Assembly (NCBI GenBank): GCA_025055115.1
Contig: JANWYJ010000021.1
Span: forward strand, 117,145 to 181,144
Source of the DNA: Gemmata sp.
GTDB taxonomy: Bacteria > Planctomycetota > Planctomycetia > Gemmatales > Gemmataceae
Direction: 5' to 3'
Length of the DNA: 64,000 nucleotides
Part shown: positions 45,609 through 56,290 of the stretch, piece after piece
Numbering within the stretch: position 1 is the first letter of the stretch
Layout of the letters: each line of letters opens with the position of its first letter
The notes under the pieces: model-generated
Told to the model about the DNA's origin: nothing
The model's input: only the letters and a program-made list of their open reading frames with translations
Databases searched by the model: none
Program-made: the position numbers and the translations under genes

Positions 45609-47108
45609 ATGAATTCACCTGTGGTTTCGTCTCGTGGTCGCCAGTTGGCGTTGATCGCGGCTCTGCTTGGTTGGATGTTCGATGGGATGGAGATGGGGCT
45701 TTTTCCGCTGGTTGGGAAAGATGCCTTGCGTGAACTCTTAGGCCAGGATGCGGCACAGAACCGCTTGGATTTGTGGTATGGGATTGTCTTAGCCTGCTTT
45801 CTCGTTGGTGCGGCGACCGGGGGGGTGCTTTTTGGCTGGCTGGGCGACAAACTGGGTCGCGTCCGCGCCATGACGCTGAGTATTCTGACTTATTCGTTGT
45901 GCAGCGGGTTGAGTGCTGCCAGTCAATCCCCGGAGCAATTGGCGATCTTACGCTTTTTGGGGGCGTTGGGCATGGGGGGGGAATGGGCATTGGGGGTGGC
46001 GCTAGTGATGGAGCTGTGGCCGGGGGCTTCACGGGCACTCATGGCCGGGCTGATTGGGGCTTTTGGCAACTTGGGTTATCTGATTTGTGGGGGTATTGCT
46101 CTGGGTTTGAACCACACTGAAGCCGGGCAGGTGGAAAGCTGGCTGCGCAGTACCGGGATGCCGCCGGCGTGGGCCACCGCCCTGACAGCCCACCGCCATT
46201 GGCGGCTGTTGTTTCTGGTCGGGGCAGTTCCCGCGTTGCTGACGATGTTCATTCGCCTGCTGGTTCCTGAATCGGACAAATGGACGCGGGAAAAAGACGC
46301 GGGTAAGGCGTCGTATTGGTCCGAACGGGACTTGCTTGGGGTGTTGGTAGGGTGTGCCGCGGCCGGGGGGGTGATCTCGCTGTGGGCTATTCCGGAAGGT
46401 GGATTGGATTTCTGGGTGCGGGTGGCGGGTTCGCTCGTGGGCTTGGTGGTAGTCGTCGCGGGGTATTTGTACCCGGCGCGGCGTTATCTGGCGCGGAGTG
46501 GATTATCGCCGGAAGTCCGCGTGCGCACACTCGGACGAATGCTGTTGGGAGCCGGCCTCAGCGGGGTTCCCCTGTTAGGAACCTGGGCGGGGTTGATGTG
46601 GATGTACCAATGGGTGGGGAAATTGCCCAGTGGCGATGTGGCCGATGCCAAACCACTGATGCAAATCGTCTCGTCGGTGGGGGCAGCGTTGGGTTGCCTG
46701 ATTGGGGCATTTCTGAGTGTGCCGTTGGGCCGTCGCCCGGTTTATGCCGCGTTGTGCCTTCTGTCGATGGTGTCGATGATCGCGTTTTACCGGCTCAATA
46801 CGGATTACGGCGTCGTTTTCGTGCTCTCGGCGGGCGTCTTGGGGTTGGTTTCGGCGTCGTTTTATGGCTGGTTGCCGCTGTATTTGCCCGAGTTGTTCCC
46901 CACGGCGGTGCGGGCGACCGGACAGGGTTTTGGCTTCAACTTCGGCCGCATTATCGCCGCGGCGGGGAATTTGCAAATGGCGAATCTGTTGGCACTGTTC
47001 GATAACGACTACGCCCAAGCCTGTGCCTTGGTGGCCGGGGTATATGTGGTCGGGTTGATATTGATCGCCATCGCCCCAGAAACCCAAGGACAGCCCCTGC
47101 CGGAATAG
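45609..47108 (+). CDS. Major facilitator superfamily transporter
   Basis: 499 residues with about 12 membrane helices. The MFS signature GWLGDKLGRVRA follows helix 2, and a second GAFLSVPLGRRP motif occurs in the other half. LPLYLPELFPTAVRATGQGFGFNFGR is the characteristic sugar/organic-anion-porter block; the whole resembles sialic-acid/sugar-phosphate-type or benzoate-type symporters. Substrate not decidable. An unusually long loop (GLNHTEAGQVESWLRSTGMPP) sits near helix 6. No strong ribosome site precedes the ATG. The upstream 600 bp hold repeats and paired palindromes. Confidence 0.9.
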   Translation: MNSPVVSSRGRQLALIAALLGWMFDGMEMGLFPLVGKDALRELLGQDAAQNRLDLWYGIVLACFLVGAATGGVLFGWLGDKLGRVRAMTLSILTYSLCSGLSAASQSPEQLAILRFLGALGMGGEWALGVALVMELWPGASRALMAGLIGAFGNLGYLICGGIALGLNHTEAGQVESWLRSTGMPPAWATALTAHRHWRLLFLVGAVPALLTMFIRLLVPESDKWTREKDAGKASYWSERDLLGVLVGCAAAGGVISLWAIPEGGLDFWVRVAGSLVGLVVVVAGYLYPARRYLARSGLSPEVRVRTLGRMLLGAGLSGVPLLGTWAGLMWMYQWVGKLPSGDVADAKPLMQIVSSVGAALGCLIGAFLSVPLGRRPVYAALCLLSMVSMIAFYRLNTDYGVVFVLSAGVLGLVSASFYGWLPLYLPELFPTAVRATGQGFGFNFGRIIAAAGNLQMANLLALFDNDYAQACALVAGVYVVGLILIAIAPETQGQPLPE

Positions 47109-47374
47109 CCCAACCTCACTTGGCAATCGCAGCCCAACGACCCAGCCCTGGCCAGAATCGCCCGCTGGGACCTTCGTTGTCTACGAAAAGAGCGTCTCGA
47201 TCGGCATTCCTGTGTGTTTCACCCGTCGGGAGGGTGCCGCTGGCGCTGCGGTTATTGATCCGTTGCGAAGAGACGGAGAATGTACCTCTCCTGCTGGAGA
47301 TCAAGGCGGTAATGTCAGTCCTTCCATCGCTGCGCCGGTGGCTTGTGGCCGAAGTTGATCGCGATGAGAGTGCG

Positions 47375-48682
47375 TTAACTTCGGTACCAGTCGGCCCGCG
47401 TCAGCGGCAGGTGGGATTGGCCGTTGTCGGGTTTCGAGAACAGTATCTGATTGAGTGTGTAAATCCCGGACCGAAAACCCAGCGTCGCCCCGGCCATGTA
47501 GATGCGGAAAACACGGTAGCTGACCTCGCCTACGAGTTTCACCACCTCATCATGATGGGCTTCGAGATTGCGCACCCAATGTTGAAGGGTGTAAACATAG
47601 CTTTCGCGGAAGTTCTCCAGATCGCGGACTTCAAAGCCGACTCGCGTGGCGGCATCCAACAGCGGCAGGATGGAGTGGAGTTCTCCATTGGGGAAAACGT
47701 ACTTGCGGGCAAACGCCGTCCAGATTGGGTAGGGGGTGTGCGGTTGGAGGTTGATGCTGTGGTGGAGATACACCCCGCCAGGGCGGAGGCACTCGAAAAT
47801 TTTCCCGAGAAATACCGGTAAATTGGCATGGCCGATGTGTTCGGCCATGCCCACACTCGCCGCGGCATCGAATTGCCCAGGGGAGTGGAAGTGGCGGTAA
47901 TCGCTGGCGACGATTTGGATACGGTCGCGCAGGCCGGCTTGGTCGATGGCGTGCTCGCACCAGCGGGCTTGTTCGCCGGCCAGCGTCACTCCGGTGGCCC
48001 GCACCCCGTAATGCCGGGCCGCGTGAATAAGCAACCCGCCCCAGCCACACCCAAAGTCCACGAAGCGGTCGCCCGGCTTCAGACGCAGTTTCCGGCAGAT
48101 CCAATCGACTTTCCGCTCCTGGGCGGTCTCCAAACTTTCCTCCGGCGACTCGAAATAGCCGCAGGTGTATTGCATGTATTTGTCGAGCCACAGGGCATAG
48201 AAAGCGCTGGGCAGGTCGTAAGCGAAGGAGATGGCGTCGCGGTCGTTGGCCAGGCTGTGATCTCCTTGGACGGGTCGGCCAACCTTGCTTGGGTCGCGCG
48301 GGTGACGCTGCTTGGGCAACTTCATCAAGGCCCACAGCAAACGTAGTTTTGCGGCCAGTGTCCGCGATTGCCGCAGTTGCACCAGGTGCCGCAAAAAGCG
48401 GGTGAAGGCGAAAATGTCGCCTTCGATATCGTAGTCGTTGTAAATGTACGCTTCGCCAACTCCCATGGTGTCGAAAGGCCAGAACATCGCGCGCAAAGCG
48501 CCGGGATGCTGAAGGACGAGCGTGAAGGGGGTCGGCCCACTGTGAGGTTGCCAGGTTTCGCCATTCCACAGCCGGACGAGGAAGTTTTCCCTGTAGCCGT
48601 CACACAGAGCCGCCAATAACCGTTTCGACCGTTCTGCGTGCGGATCACGACCGGTTGTGGAAAGTGCGGTTGCCGTCGCCAT
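47375..48682 (-). CDS. Cyclopropane-fatty-acyl-phospholipid synthase-family methyltransferase
   Basis: 435 residues. The N-terminal ~150 residues are the lipid-binding half (VRLWNGETWQPHSG, IYNDYDIEGDIFAF). The SAM-binding motif FVDFGCGWGGLLIHAARHYG lies near residue 205, with SVGMAEHIGHANLPVFLGK and LRPGGVYLHH beyond. This is the CFA synthase/mycolic-acid cyclopropane synthase family: it transfers a methylene from SAM to unsaturated acyl chains of membrane phospholipids. ATG 48682 was chosen, matching the family N-terminus; 28 more codons are open upstream. The gene is followed by a convergent MFS transporter 266 bp away. Confidence 0.9.
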   Translation of the reverse strand: MATATALSTTGRDPHAERSKRLLAALCDGYRENFLVRLWNGETWQPHSGPTPFTLVLQHPGALRAMFWPFDTMGVGEAYIYNDYDIEGDIFAFTRFLRHLVQLRQSRTLAAKLRLLWALMKLPKQRHPRDPSKVGRPVQGDHSLANDRDAISFAYDLPSAFYALWLDKYMQYTCGYFESPEESLETAQERKVDWICRKLRLKPGDRFVDFGCGWGGLLIHAARHYGVRATGVTLAGEQARWCEHAIDQAGLRDRIQIVASDYRHFHSPGQFDAAASVGMAEHIGHANLPVFLGKIFECLRPGGVYLHHSINLQPHTPYPIWTAFARKYVFPNGELHSILPLLDAATRVGFEVRDLENFRESYVYTLQHWVRNLEAHHDEVVKLVGEVSYRVFRIYMAGATLGFRSGIYTLNQILFSKPDNGQSHLPLTRADWYRS

Positions 48683-48914
48683 GGCGGTGTCTCGGGATGG
48701 CGGGAAGAAAAGAGTTGGTGAATTGCTAAGGCGCGGTGGCAGCGGTGGCAACCGACAGGTTGGCACAATGAAGGTGCGAAAGCGGAGCTGAGTTCCCCCG
48801 GCTGGCGTGGTGGCGGCGAGGATACCCAGGGGCTTTCAGCTGTTGTCGGAACGTCGGGATGATGCAATACAACCGGTTGGCGAGGGGAGGTTTTCAGCAC
48901 CGGCTGTTGTCCGG

Positions 48915-48972
48915 CTCGAAAGGCATGCTGAATGCCGAACCAGCTCAAAAGGCATGCTGAATGCCGAACCAG
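48915..48972. repeat. Tandem duplication at the 3' end of the M1-barrel gene
   Basis: Two adjacent 29-bp copies (48915-48943 and 48944-48972) with one mismatch. The right copy holds the end of the gene and its TGA; the left copy lies after it, and the stop triplet there has become CGA. Confidence 0.9.
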
Positions 48973-51900
48973 AATTGCAACGGCGTGCCGCCGATGAGCG
49001 ATTGGGCGACGTCGAAACGCAACGTGGCGCGTTCGATGAAGCTGAAAATCGCGACATCGACCCGAAGGCCTATGCCGATCGCGTGCGCGACATTACCCCC
49101 CACCAGCCGTCGGTTCGCATAGACCGCGCCGACATCGTAGAACGTCGCCAGCCAGACGTTGCGTGCTCCCAGGCAGTGATCGAGGGCATCCCACAGCACG
49201 TTGGAGGCCAGTGGCCAACGCAGCTCGACATTCGCCACCCACAGAAAACTACCCTGCCGTTGGGCCAGATCGAAACCGCGATAAAGCGTCCCGCCGCCTA
49301 GGGCGAAGAATTGCCCCGGCTCTGGGGTGGCAAATTGGCTGACTCCGCGCACGGCCAACCGGACACGCTCGAACGGTCCGGCCCACTCCCCCAGCGCTTG
49401 CACGCCAGCCAATTCGAGTCGGGCTTGTGCCATCGGCTTCCACGCGTGAAATTCGGCCTGTCCACCGGCGACGACAGCATCGGCCCACAGGCCGCATTCC
49501 GGGTCCCAATACGGGGTGTAGAGGTTCAGGCGCAGGTGCCAGCCGGCCATCCAGAGGCGCTGGTAGCGATCACCGCCGAGCGTTCGCGGGAAGGGGAGGA
49601 AGTTATCTTGGTAGGTGGCGAACCATTCGTCGTAAAACATGGGCGGAAGATACAAGCTCGAACTTTCGCGGTGGATGTTACGGGCATAGATACTGCCGCG
49701 GTGGGGGCCACCGCCGCCACTCTGACCGAACCAGGGACCGCCGATGCGAGTTTCCCAATTGACCCCGAACTCCCGATGCGCAGCATACAGTCGAGCATCA
49801 GCGCCGACCACGGCGTCGCGGTAGTCCGAGCGGATGGCGGTGTACGCTCCCAGGGTGTACTTCTCCGTGCGATAGCCGCCGACACGCAGCCCGGCCATCG
49901 TGGAGCGGGTATACCAGGGGTCCTGCACCGCCGGCCCCCATACCCACGGCCCAGCGATGATATTCCACTTGTCGTAATCGGTTGTCAGATTCGTTTCATC
50001 GAGGCTGGTGTAGAGCGGTGTCAGTCGGGTTTTGACGGGGGTTTTCCAGGCATTGTTGCCCGGGTTGGCATCCAGCAAGACTCGCTCAGGATCGACTTCC
50101 ACCTGCTCCGGCTCGAAGGGTAGCTCCACCTCGATGCGCCAGCGCTCCTGACCCAGGGGCGTGATGGTCGCATCGTGGTAGCGGGTCGGTTGGGTATACG
50201 ACCCCACGGGGACCGACAGCTCATCGGGACCGCGGCGGAAGCGAACAAGGGTCGGTTCGGTCAACTCTCGGCTTTGCCGTACGATCGTGGTCGCTTTCCA
50301 GCGCAGCACCGGCGGCGACCAGCCGAAAAATCGCCAACCTCGCCGCCGCCACCCGAACAGACGCGGTCCCGAATCCGCAACAACGGCTTCGACGCGGACC
50401 GACTCCACCGACCAATCGGTCAATCCTTGGCCGTAAACCCACCGCGTGAAGAATTCGCTCCAGTCCCGCGCGGTGTAAGCTTCGAGTTCTGCTTGGAATT
50501 GGTTGGCGCTGAGGATGCGCCACGAGTATTTCTGCACGATCGCGGTGATGAAGTCGAAGAACGCGGCTTCCCCCAATTGGGCTTCTATCATGTGGAACAC
50601 TTTGGAACCGCGGTCGTAAGCCCCGGTGAACAGGCCAAAGAGGTGTTTGTATTGGGGCAATTCTTGCGCCGCGGGCATCATCTCGTTGTTACGAATAGCA
50701 TGGTACATGCTCCCATAGCGGTAGTTTTCCCGGTGAATGTTGGGTAACCACGCCAACTCCTGGGGCCACTTCAAAAACGGATTGTTCTTGCCGTGTTTGA
50801 GGTCCATCAAGCGATGGGTGAAATAGGCGGCGGCACCTTCATCGAGAAAGGGTTCGGTGTAACCGTTGGTACCAATCAGGTTGTACCACCATTGATGGCA
50901 GGTTTCGTGCGAAACCAGATATTCGACATAACCCCGTGCCAGATGCGGCATCCCAAAGACGCGCTCATCAATCATCACCAAACCCGCACACTCATTGCCA
51001 TTCCAGCCGAAATAGGATTCCGCAACCGTGAAATGACCATAGGGGTAGGAGCCGAACCACTGCGAATAGACCGGGATCGCTTCACCGATGATTTTGAGAA
51101 TTTCGGTGGCGTAGAACTCATGTTCCGGAAACGCAACCACACGTAGCTTGACCACCCGGCCATCGAGGAGCTGCGTTTGACCCGTGAACTCCTGATACCG
51201 TGCGGACGCTAAGACTGCGAAATCCCGACCAACAAACGGCTCACACTCCACACGCTTCTGGCCGTTGCCCAGCCGGATTTCCCGACGAATAGCGGCAGAA
51301 CAAGCGACGGTTTCGTTTTCCGGTACGGTAATCGTGGCGCGGAAATGCCCCGCTTCGTTGTACCACGGCTGATGCCAGGGAACAAACGGCATCGGTTTCC
51401 AGCCGTTGTCGTCAATGACGGCCAATAGCGGAATGGCATTCGTGAGGTACGTCACACCTTCATAATGTCCCCACCGGCCTTGTTTGTTCGGCAAACGGAC
51501 CTCACACACCAACTCGATGGTGGCACTCTGTCCCGGTTCGATGGCCTGGGGCAGGTCGAAGTATATGGCGGTGGGGTTTTTCGGTTCGTAGCTCCATCTG
51601 AGTGATTGGCGGTGGCCGTTGGGGGATAGCCACAGCGCGGTGCGCACTTCACCCATCCGGCCATCGCGATCGATACCCAAGGACGGTTGGAGGCGGAGCA
51701 GTTCGAGGGTTTTGGCGAAAAGTAGCGCTTCGCCCGCGGGTACCTGGAAGTGCGGGTAGAAGTTGAACACCATCTGTTGGGTGGGTTTGGTTGTGGTATT
51801 GGTCCAAGTGACCCGTTCGCGGATTTTCGCGCGGTGCGTGGTGGGGTCGAAGGTGATATCGAGATCGTAGGAGGGCAGATGAGGGGGAATAGGTGGCCGT

Positions 51901-52034
51901 GCCGGCGGAAGGGTTTTCCCCGGTTCGTTGGCGTTCCCCCACGTAGCGAAGCCGAGAACGATCAGTCCGGCGAGGGCGATACGTTTCGTGCCGATCGCAG
52001 GTATGTGTGCATGTTTCCCCACAAGCTTGGCCAT
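48945..52034 (-). CDS. M1-family metallopeptidase fused to a BamA-like outer-membrane barrel
   Basis: 1029 residues. Signal-type N-terminus (IALAGLIVLGFATWG). Residues ~50-600 are an M1 aminopeptidase-like fold: LVSHETCHQWWYN gives HExxH (near 376), and FLDEGAAAYF the third zinc ligand about 20 residues on. From about residue 685 the sequence becomes beta-rich with aromatic strands, then GGGTLYRGFDLAQRQGSFLW and VANVELRWPL, resembling the BamA/Omp85 C-terminal half. It ends FWFGIQHAF, with the terminal Phe typical of outer-membrane barrels. The peptidase is thus tethered to the outer membrane. It follows a Trm112-like gene by 37 bp. The exact start lacks a strong ribosome site. Confidence 0.85.
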   Translation of the reverse strand: MAKLVGKHAHIPAIGTKRIALAGLIVLGFATWGNANEPGKTLPPARPPIPPHLPSYDLDITFDPTTHRAKIRERVTWTNTTTKPTQQMVFNFYPHFQVPAGEALLFAKTLELLRLQPSLGIDRDGRMGEVRTALWLSPNGHRQSLRWSYEPKNPTAIYFDLPQAIEPGQSATIELVCEVRLPNKQGRWGHYEGVTYLTNAIPLLAVIDDNGWKPMPFVPWHQPWYNEAGHFRATITVPENETVACSAAIRREIRLGNGQKRVECEPFVGRDFAVLASARYQEFTGQTQLLDGRVVKLRVVAFPEHEFYATEILKIIGEAIPVYSQWFGSYPYGHFTVAESYFGWNGNECAGLVMIDERVFGMPHLARGYVEYLVSHETCHQWWYNLIGTNGYTEPFLDEGAAAYFTHRLMDLKHGKNNPFLKWPQELAWLPNIHRENYRYGSMYHAIRNNEMMPAAQELPQYKHLFGLFTGAYDRGSKVFHMIEAQLGEAAFFDFITAIVQKYSWRILSANQFQAELEAYTARDWSEFFTRWVYGQGLTDWSVESVRVEAVVADSGPRLFGWRRRGWRFFGWSPPVLRWKATTIVRQSRELTEPTLVRFRRGPDELSVPVGSYTQPTRYHDATITPLGQERWRIEVELPFEPEQVEVDPERVLLDANPGNNAWKTPVKTRLTPLYTSLDETNLTTDYDKWNIIAGPWVWGPAVQDPWYTRSTMAGLRVGGYRTEKYTLGAYTAIRSDYRDAVVGADARLYAAHREFGVNWETRIGGPWFGQSGGGGPHRGSIYARNIHRESSSLYLPPMFYDEWFATYQDNFLPFPRTLGGDRYQRLWMAGWHLRLNLYTPYWDPECGLWADAVVAGGQAEFHAWKPMAQARLELAGVQALGEWAGPFERVRLAVRGVSQFATPEPGQFFALGGGTLYRGFDLAQRQGSFLWVANVELRWPLASNVLWDALDHCLGARNVWLATFYDVGAVYANRRLVGGNVAHAIGIGLRVDVAIFSFIERATLRFDVAQSLIGGTPLQFWFGIQHAF

Positions 52035-52071
52035 AGCGTGAGGGGAGTTAGGATGCTAGTTCAGTTTTCGC

Positions 52072-52302
52072 TCAGTGCGATTCGGTGGATGGATGCTGTT
52101 GTTGTTGGCAGGGGAGTTGATGGGCGTGGCGAATGCCGGGGGGCCATTCAGCCTCATCGGTTACAAGCACGGGGAGGCCGTGTTTGATGGGAAAGCGAAC
52201 CTGGCAGCGATCACAAACCAGAAATTGATCGTGTCGCGACAGTGGGGTTTGGCGGTGTGGGTCGAAGGGGCACCGGAGCAGAGCCAAGAAGGTATCGTTC
52301 AT
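52072..52302 (-). CDS. Trm112-family (UPF0434-like) small protein
   Basis: 76 residues. FLALLRCPFDPHRQTPL, then LVCDRCQVRFPIKHGLPVLVTDEAEW matches the Trm112/YcaR zinc-knuckle fold, whose members activate or assist methyltransferases. The second knuckle has CDRC, but the first reads CPFD instead of CPxC, so only three of four zinc ligands are present. The assigned ATG is 52302; the open frame extends 42 codons more without homology. It lies 37 bp upstream of the M1-barrel gene on the same strand. Confidence 0.75.
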   Translation of the reverse strand: MNDTFLALLRCPFDPHRQTPLSRHDQFLVCDRCQVRFPIKHGLPVLVTDEAEWPPGIRHAHQLPCQQQQHPSTESH

Positions 52303-52980
52303 AACGGTATTGTAGGGGCGCGGAGTGTGAGCCGAGGGGGGAAGAGCATCGAAAGTGGTGGACAGGGGAGAGCACGTCGTGTTCGCTTCGTGGCTATCCT
52401 CGTGAATCTCGGGACAAGATGATCGCAAGTAGTGGAAATGAGATAGGGACGCGAAGGTTTGAAAGAGGTTGATCGAGAGTGTTGTCCAAGAGCAAGGGGA
52501 AGGCAGAGAGTGTGGAAGAGAGAAGGTAGAGACTGAAAAAGAGAGAAGGGGAAGGAGGGTGAGGAAGAGAAGGGGAGGGTAGAGAGTGAGGAAGATAGGC
52601 AGCGGGAGATAGCGTTCGCGGGCTACTTCGTAGGTGGACAGCAGGAGGGGGAAAGAGAGCGAGCAGGGAGGGGGTTATGGGTGGAGGAGAGAAGGGAGGA
52701 AAGCTTCAGGGGAGGAGAGCTGTGGGGAAAACGACAACGCTGCGGCTTCATCACTGGCAAATTTCGATCTGGCCCGGCACTGTTTCCTTCTTCCGTCGAT
52801 CGGGTCCGGCACTGTTTCACGAGCACTGTTTCAGAGGTGGGAAAACGACAACGCCCCGGTTTTGTTTCCGGGGCGTTGAGCATATCTTGGCAAGTTGGTA
52901 GCGAGGCCGTCGTTGGAGGTGGGTGATATGTTAGGTCACCGCACGGCTCGGGAGTGCGGGCCTTGGTAGGTTATCCTTAG
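52303..52980. other. Region between 16S and Trm112 gene: purine-rich tract and 16S trailer
   Basis: Between about 52483 and 52720 the plus strand is a purine-rich G/A tract (GAGAGAAGG-like words). Near 52727 and 52840 the word GGAAAACGACAACG is duplicated, and GGCACTGTTT occurs around 52777-52830. ORFs here (to 81 codons) have no ribosome site or homology and are rejected. Confidence 0.6.
52850..52877 (-). terminator. Terminator of the 16S transcript
   Basis: AACGCCCCGG / CCGGGGCGTT, a perfect 10-bp stem with an 8-nt loop, about 104 nt past the 16S 3' end. On the minus strand GTCGTTTTCC follows. Confidence 0.75.
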
Positions 52981-54479
<1,499 letters not shown>

Positions 54480-55084
54480 TTTTTTGACAAAACTGCCATG
54501 CCCTCAGGACATCAGCAGTTTCATGATCGAGTTTGATACGCCGTTGTTCGGTGATTGACTCAAAAGACTTGGCCAGTTGACTTTTCGATGCACAATCGCT
54601 TGTGCTCGCAAAGCCAACGTGGGCCGAGGTTGGTCAATACCGCGAACGGCATTAACCCACCTCATCCGACGGTTCGCTACCAACTTGTCAAAGATCGCAT
54701 CAGGTATGCTCACAGCAATGCTGTGAGGTAGGCAACCGATTAGATCGGTTATCACGAGGAACGATTCATAATCTTTCGGGGTTATTGCCCCGATCGTTGC
54801 CCGCGACATTCAGAATGATAAGAGCGGCTCGTGGAAGTGTCAACCCGTGTGCAAAATTTTTTTGAAACAGCCACCTCACCCTCGTGCCACGAGGGTTTGA
54901 GCCGGGAAATGGTAGTCGCGGCTCCTCCGCGGATCGACGGTTGTTGAGGCCAACAACCGAGGCCGTCAATGATTTGTAAGACCCTTCGCCGCTGGCAGTT
55001 GGGCCACACAAACATTACAACAAGTGTGAGTTGTGACTCGAAGCGGGTCAACCCCAAAACCACGATCTTCTTGGAAATTTCGTC
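54480..55084. other. Leader and promoter region of 16S; upstream of purQ
   Basis: 605 bp. On the minus strand: a promoter at 54815-54843 and a leader of ~330 nt with perfect hairpins (CTCACAGC/GCTGTGAG at 54709-54727; AACCGAT/ATCGGTT at 54734-54750) that may be processing sites. No protein gene is supported. The purQ promoter should be near 54900-55080 but I could not identify it. Confidence 0.6.
54815..54857 (-). promoter_or_regulatory. rRNA promoter with UP element
   Basis: On the minus strand TTGACA (54838-54843), 17-bp spacer, TATCAT (54815-54820). Directly upstream is the A/T tract AAAAAAATTTT (about 54852-54865), like the UP element of strong rRNA promoters. Initiation near 54808 would leave a ~330-nt leader. 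Confidence 0.75.
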
Positions 55085-55861
55085 ATGGCGACCCCGCATG
55101 CACTTATTCTCCGGGCTCCAGGAACCAATTGTGATCACGAAGTGCAAGTGGCTTTCGAGATGGTCGGTGGGTTGGCCAGTCGGGTTCACCTCAATGCTTT
55201 GCGCGACGATCCCCGACAGTTGCGTCGCTATCAGATTCTCGTTCTGCCGGGGGGCTTCTCCTACGGCGACGACATTGGCGCCGGCAAGGTGCAAGCCCTT
55301 TACATGCAACACTTTCTCACCGATGCCCTGCGGCAATTCCGCGATCAGGACAAACTCATTCTGGGCATCTGCAATGGCTTTCAGGTGCTCTTGAAAGCCG
55401 GATTGCTCCTACCGCCGGATGAAGATGGCCCGCTAGCGACTCTCGCGGCCAATGATAGCGGTCATTACGAAGATCGCTGGGTCTACTTGCAAGCTACACC
55501 GGGGAAATGTCCCTTTTTGAAGGGTATCGACCGTCTCTATGTGCCCGTCGGGCATGGTGAGGGGAAGTTCATTTGCCGCAAAGAATGGATTGCCAAGGGT
55601 TTAGAACAAGCGGGCCAAGTGGTTCTCCGCTATGTGGATGCCCACGGTCAACGGGGCGGTTATCCCGTCAATCCCAACGGTTCTCAAGACGACATCGCCG
55701 GCATTTGCGATGCCACTGGTCGCACGCTGGGGCTGATGCCGCATCCCGACCGGCATCTGTTCCCCACACAACACCCCCATTGGACTCGCAACGGCCTGAA
55801 ATCGGAGGGCGACGGATTGGCAATTTTCCGCAACGCCGTCGAATTCTTCAAATACGACTAA
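55085..55861 (+). CDS. purQ: Phosphoribosylformylglycinamidine synthase, glutaminase subunit PurQ
   Basis: 258 residues. Provides ammonia from glutamine to PurL in purine synthesis. RAPGTNCDHEV, VLPGGFSYGDDIGAGK and the nucleophile in LGICNGFQVLL match PurQ; the C-terminal HGEGKF and GLMPHPDRH carry the His of the triad. The last triad residue reads Asp (PHPDR) where most PurQ have Glu (PHPER). The gene is a stand-alone small type (about 230-260 residues), as used with PurS-PurL. No purS or purL is adjacent. Confidence 0.93.
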   Translation: MATPHALILRAPGTNCDHEVQVAFEMVGGLASRVHLNALRDDPRQLRRYQILVLPGGFSYGDDIGAGKVQALYMQHFLTDALRQFRDQDKLILGICNGFQVLLKAGLLLPPDEDGPLATLAANDSGHYEDRWVYLQATPGKCPFLKGIDRLYVPVGHGEGKFICRKEWIAKGLEQAGQVVLRYVDAHGQRGGYPVNPNGSQDDIAGICDATGRTLGLMPHPDRHLFPTQHPHWTRNGLKSEGDGLAIFRNAVEFFKYD

Positions 55862-56290
55862 CCAAGTCAGGCACCAAGCAGTTTCAAGTCAAGTAGTGTC
55901 AAGTCAAGTTAGGAAACAAGCAGTGTAATAAGAATCAACCTCCACAGGGATCACAGGCAGATTTTGGGATCACAGGCAGATTTTGGGATCATAGGGAGAT
56001 TTGGTGATCACAGGCAGATTTTGGGATCATAAGGAGATTTTCTAACAGCCGGAACAACCTATCCCCGGAATGTATTCGGACCCGTCAACTGTGGGTTCGC
56101 GTTGGTACTCCATTAATGAGAACCCCCCGGAATGTATTCTGACCCGTCAACTCTGGGTGGGCTGGACGTGATGACCAGAGCCAATCGCTGAGGCGAACAA
56201 ACGCTGGCGGAAGATAAAACAACCGCTGGCGGAAGAAAAGAACCCGGATGGTAGGGGCGATGGACGTGATTCGTGGGGCGATGGACGTGG
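55862..56290. repeat. Repeat-rich intergenic segment
   Basis: Array of five ~19-bp copies of GGGATCACAGGCAGATTTT (55947-56041; copies 3 and 5 diverged). Then a 34-bp pair (56063-56096, 56125-56158, two or three mismatches). Then short duplicates CGCTGGCGGAAGA (near 56203 and 56223) and GGGGCGATGGACGTG (near 56257 and 56277). No gene is supported. Confidence 0.85.

Noticed and set aside
52634..52926. Plus-strand frames in the purine-rich tract
   Set aside because: They consist of Arg/Glu/Gly runs forced by G/A composition and overlap the 16S terminator; no start signal.
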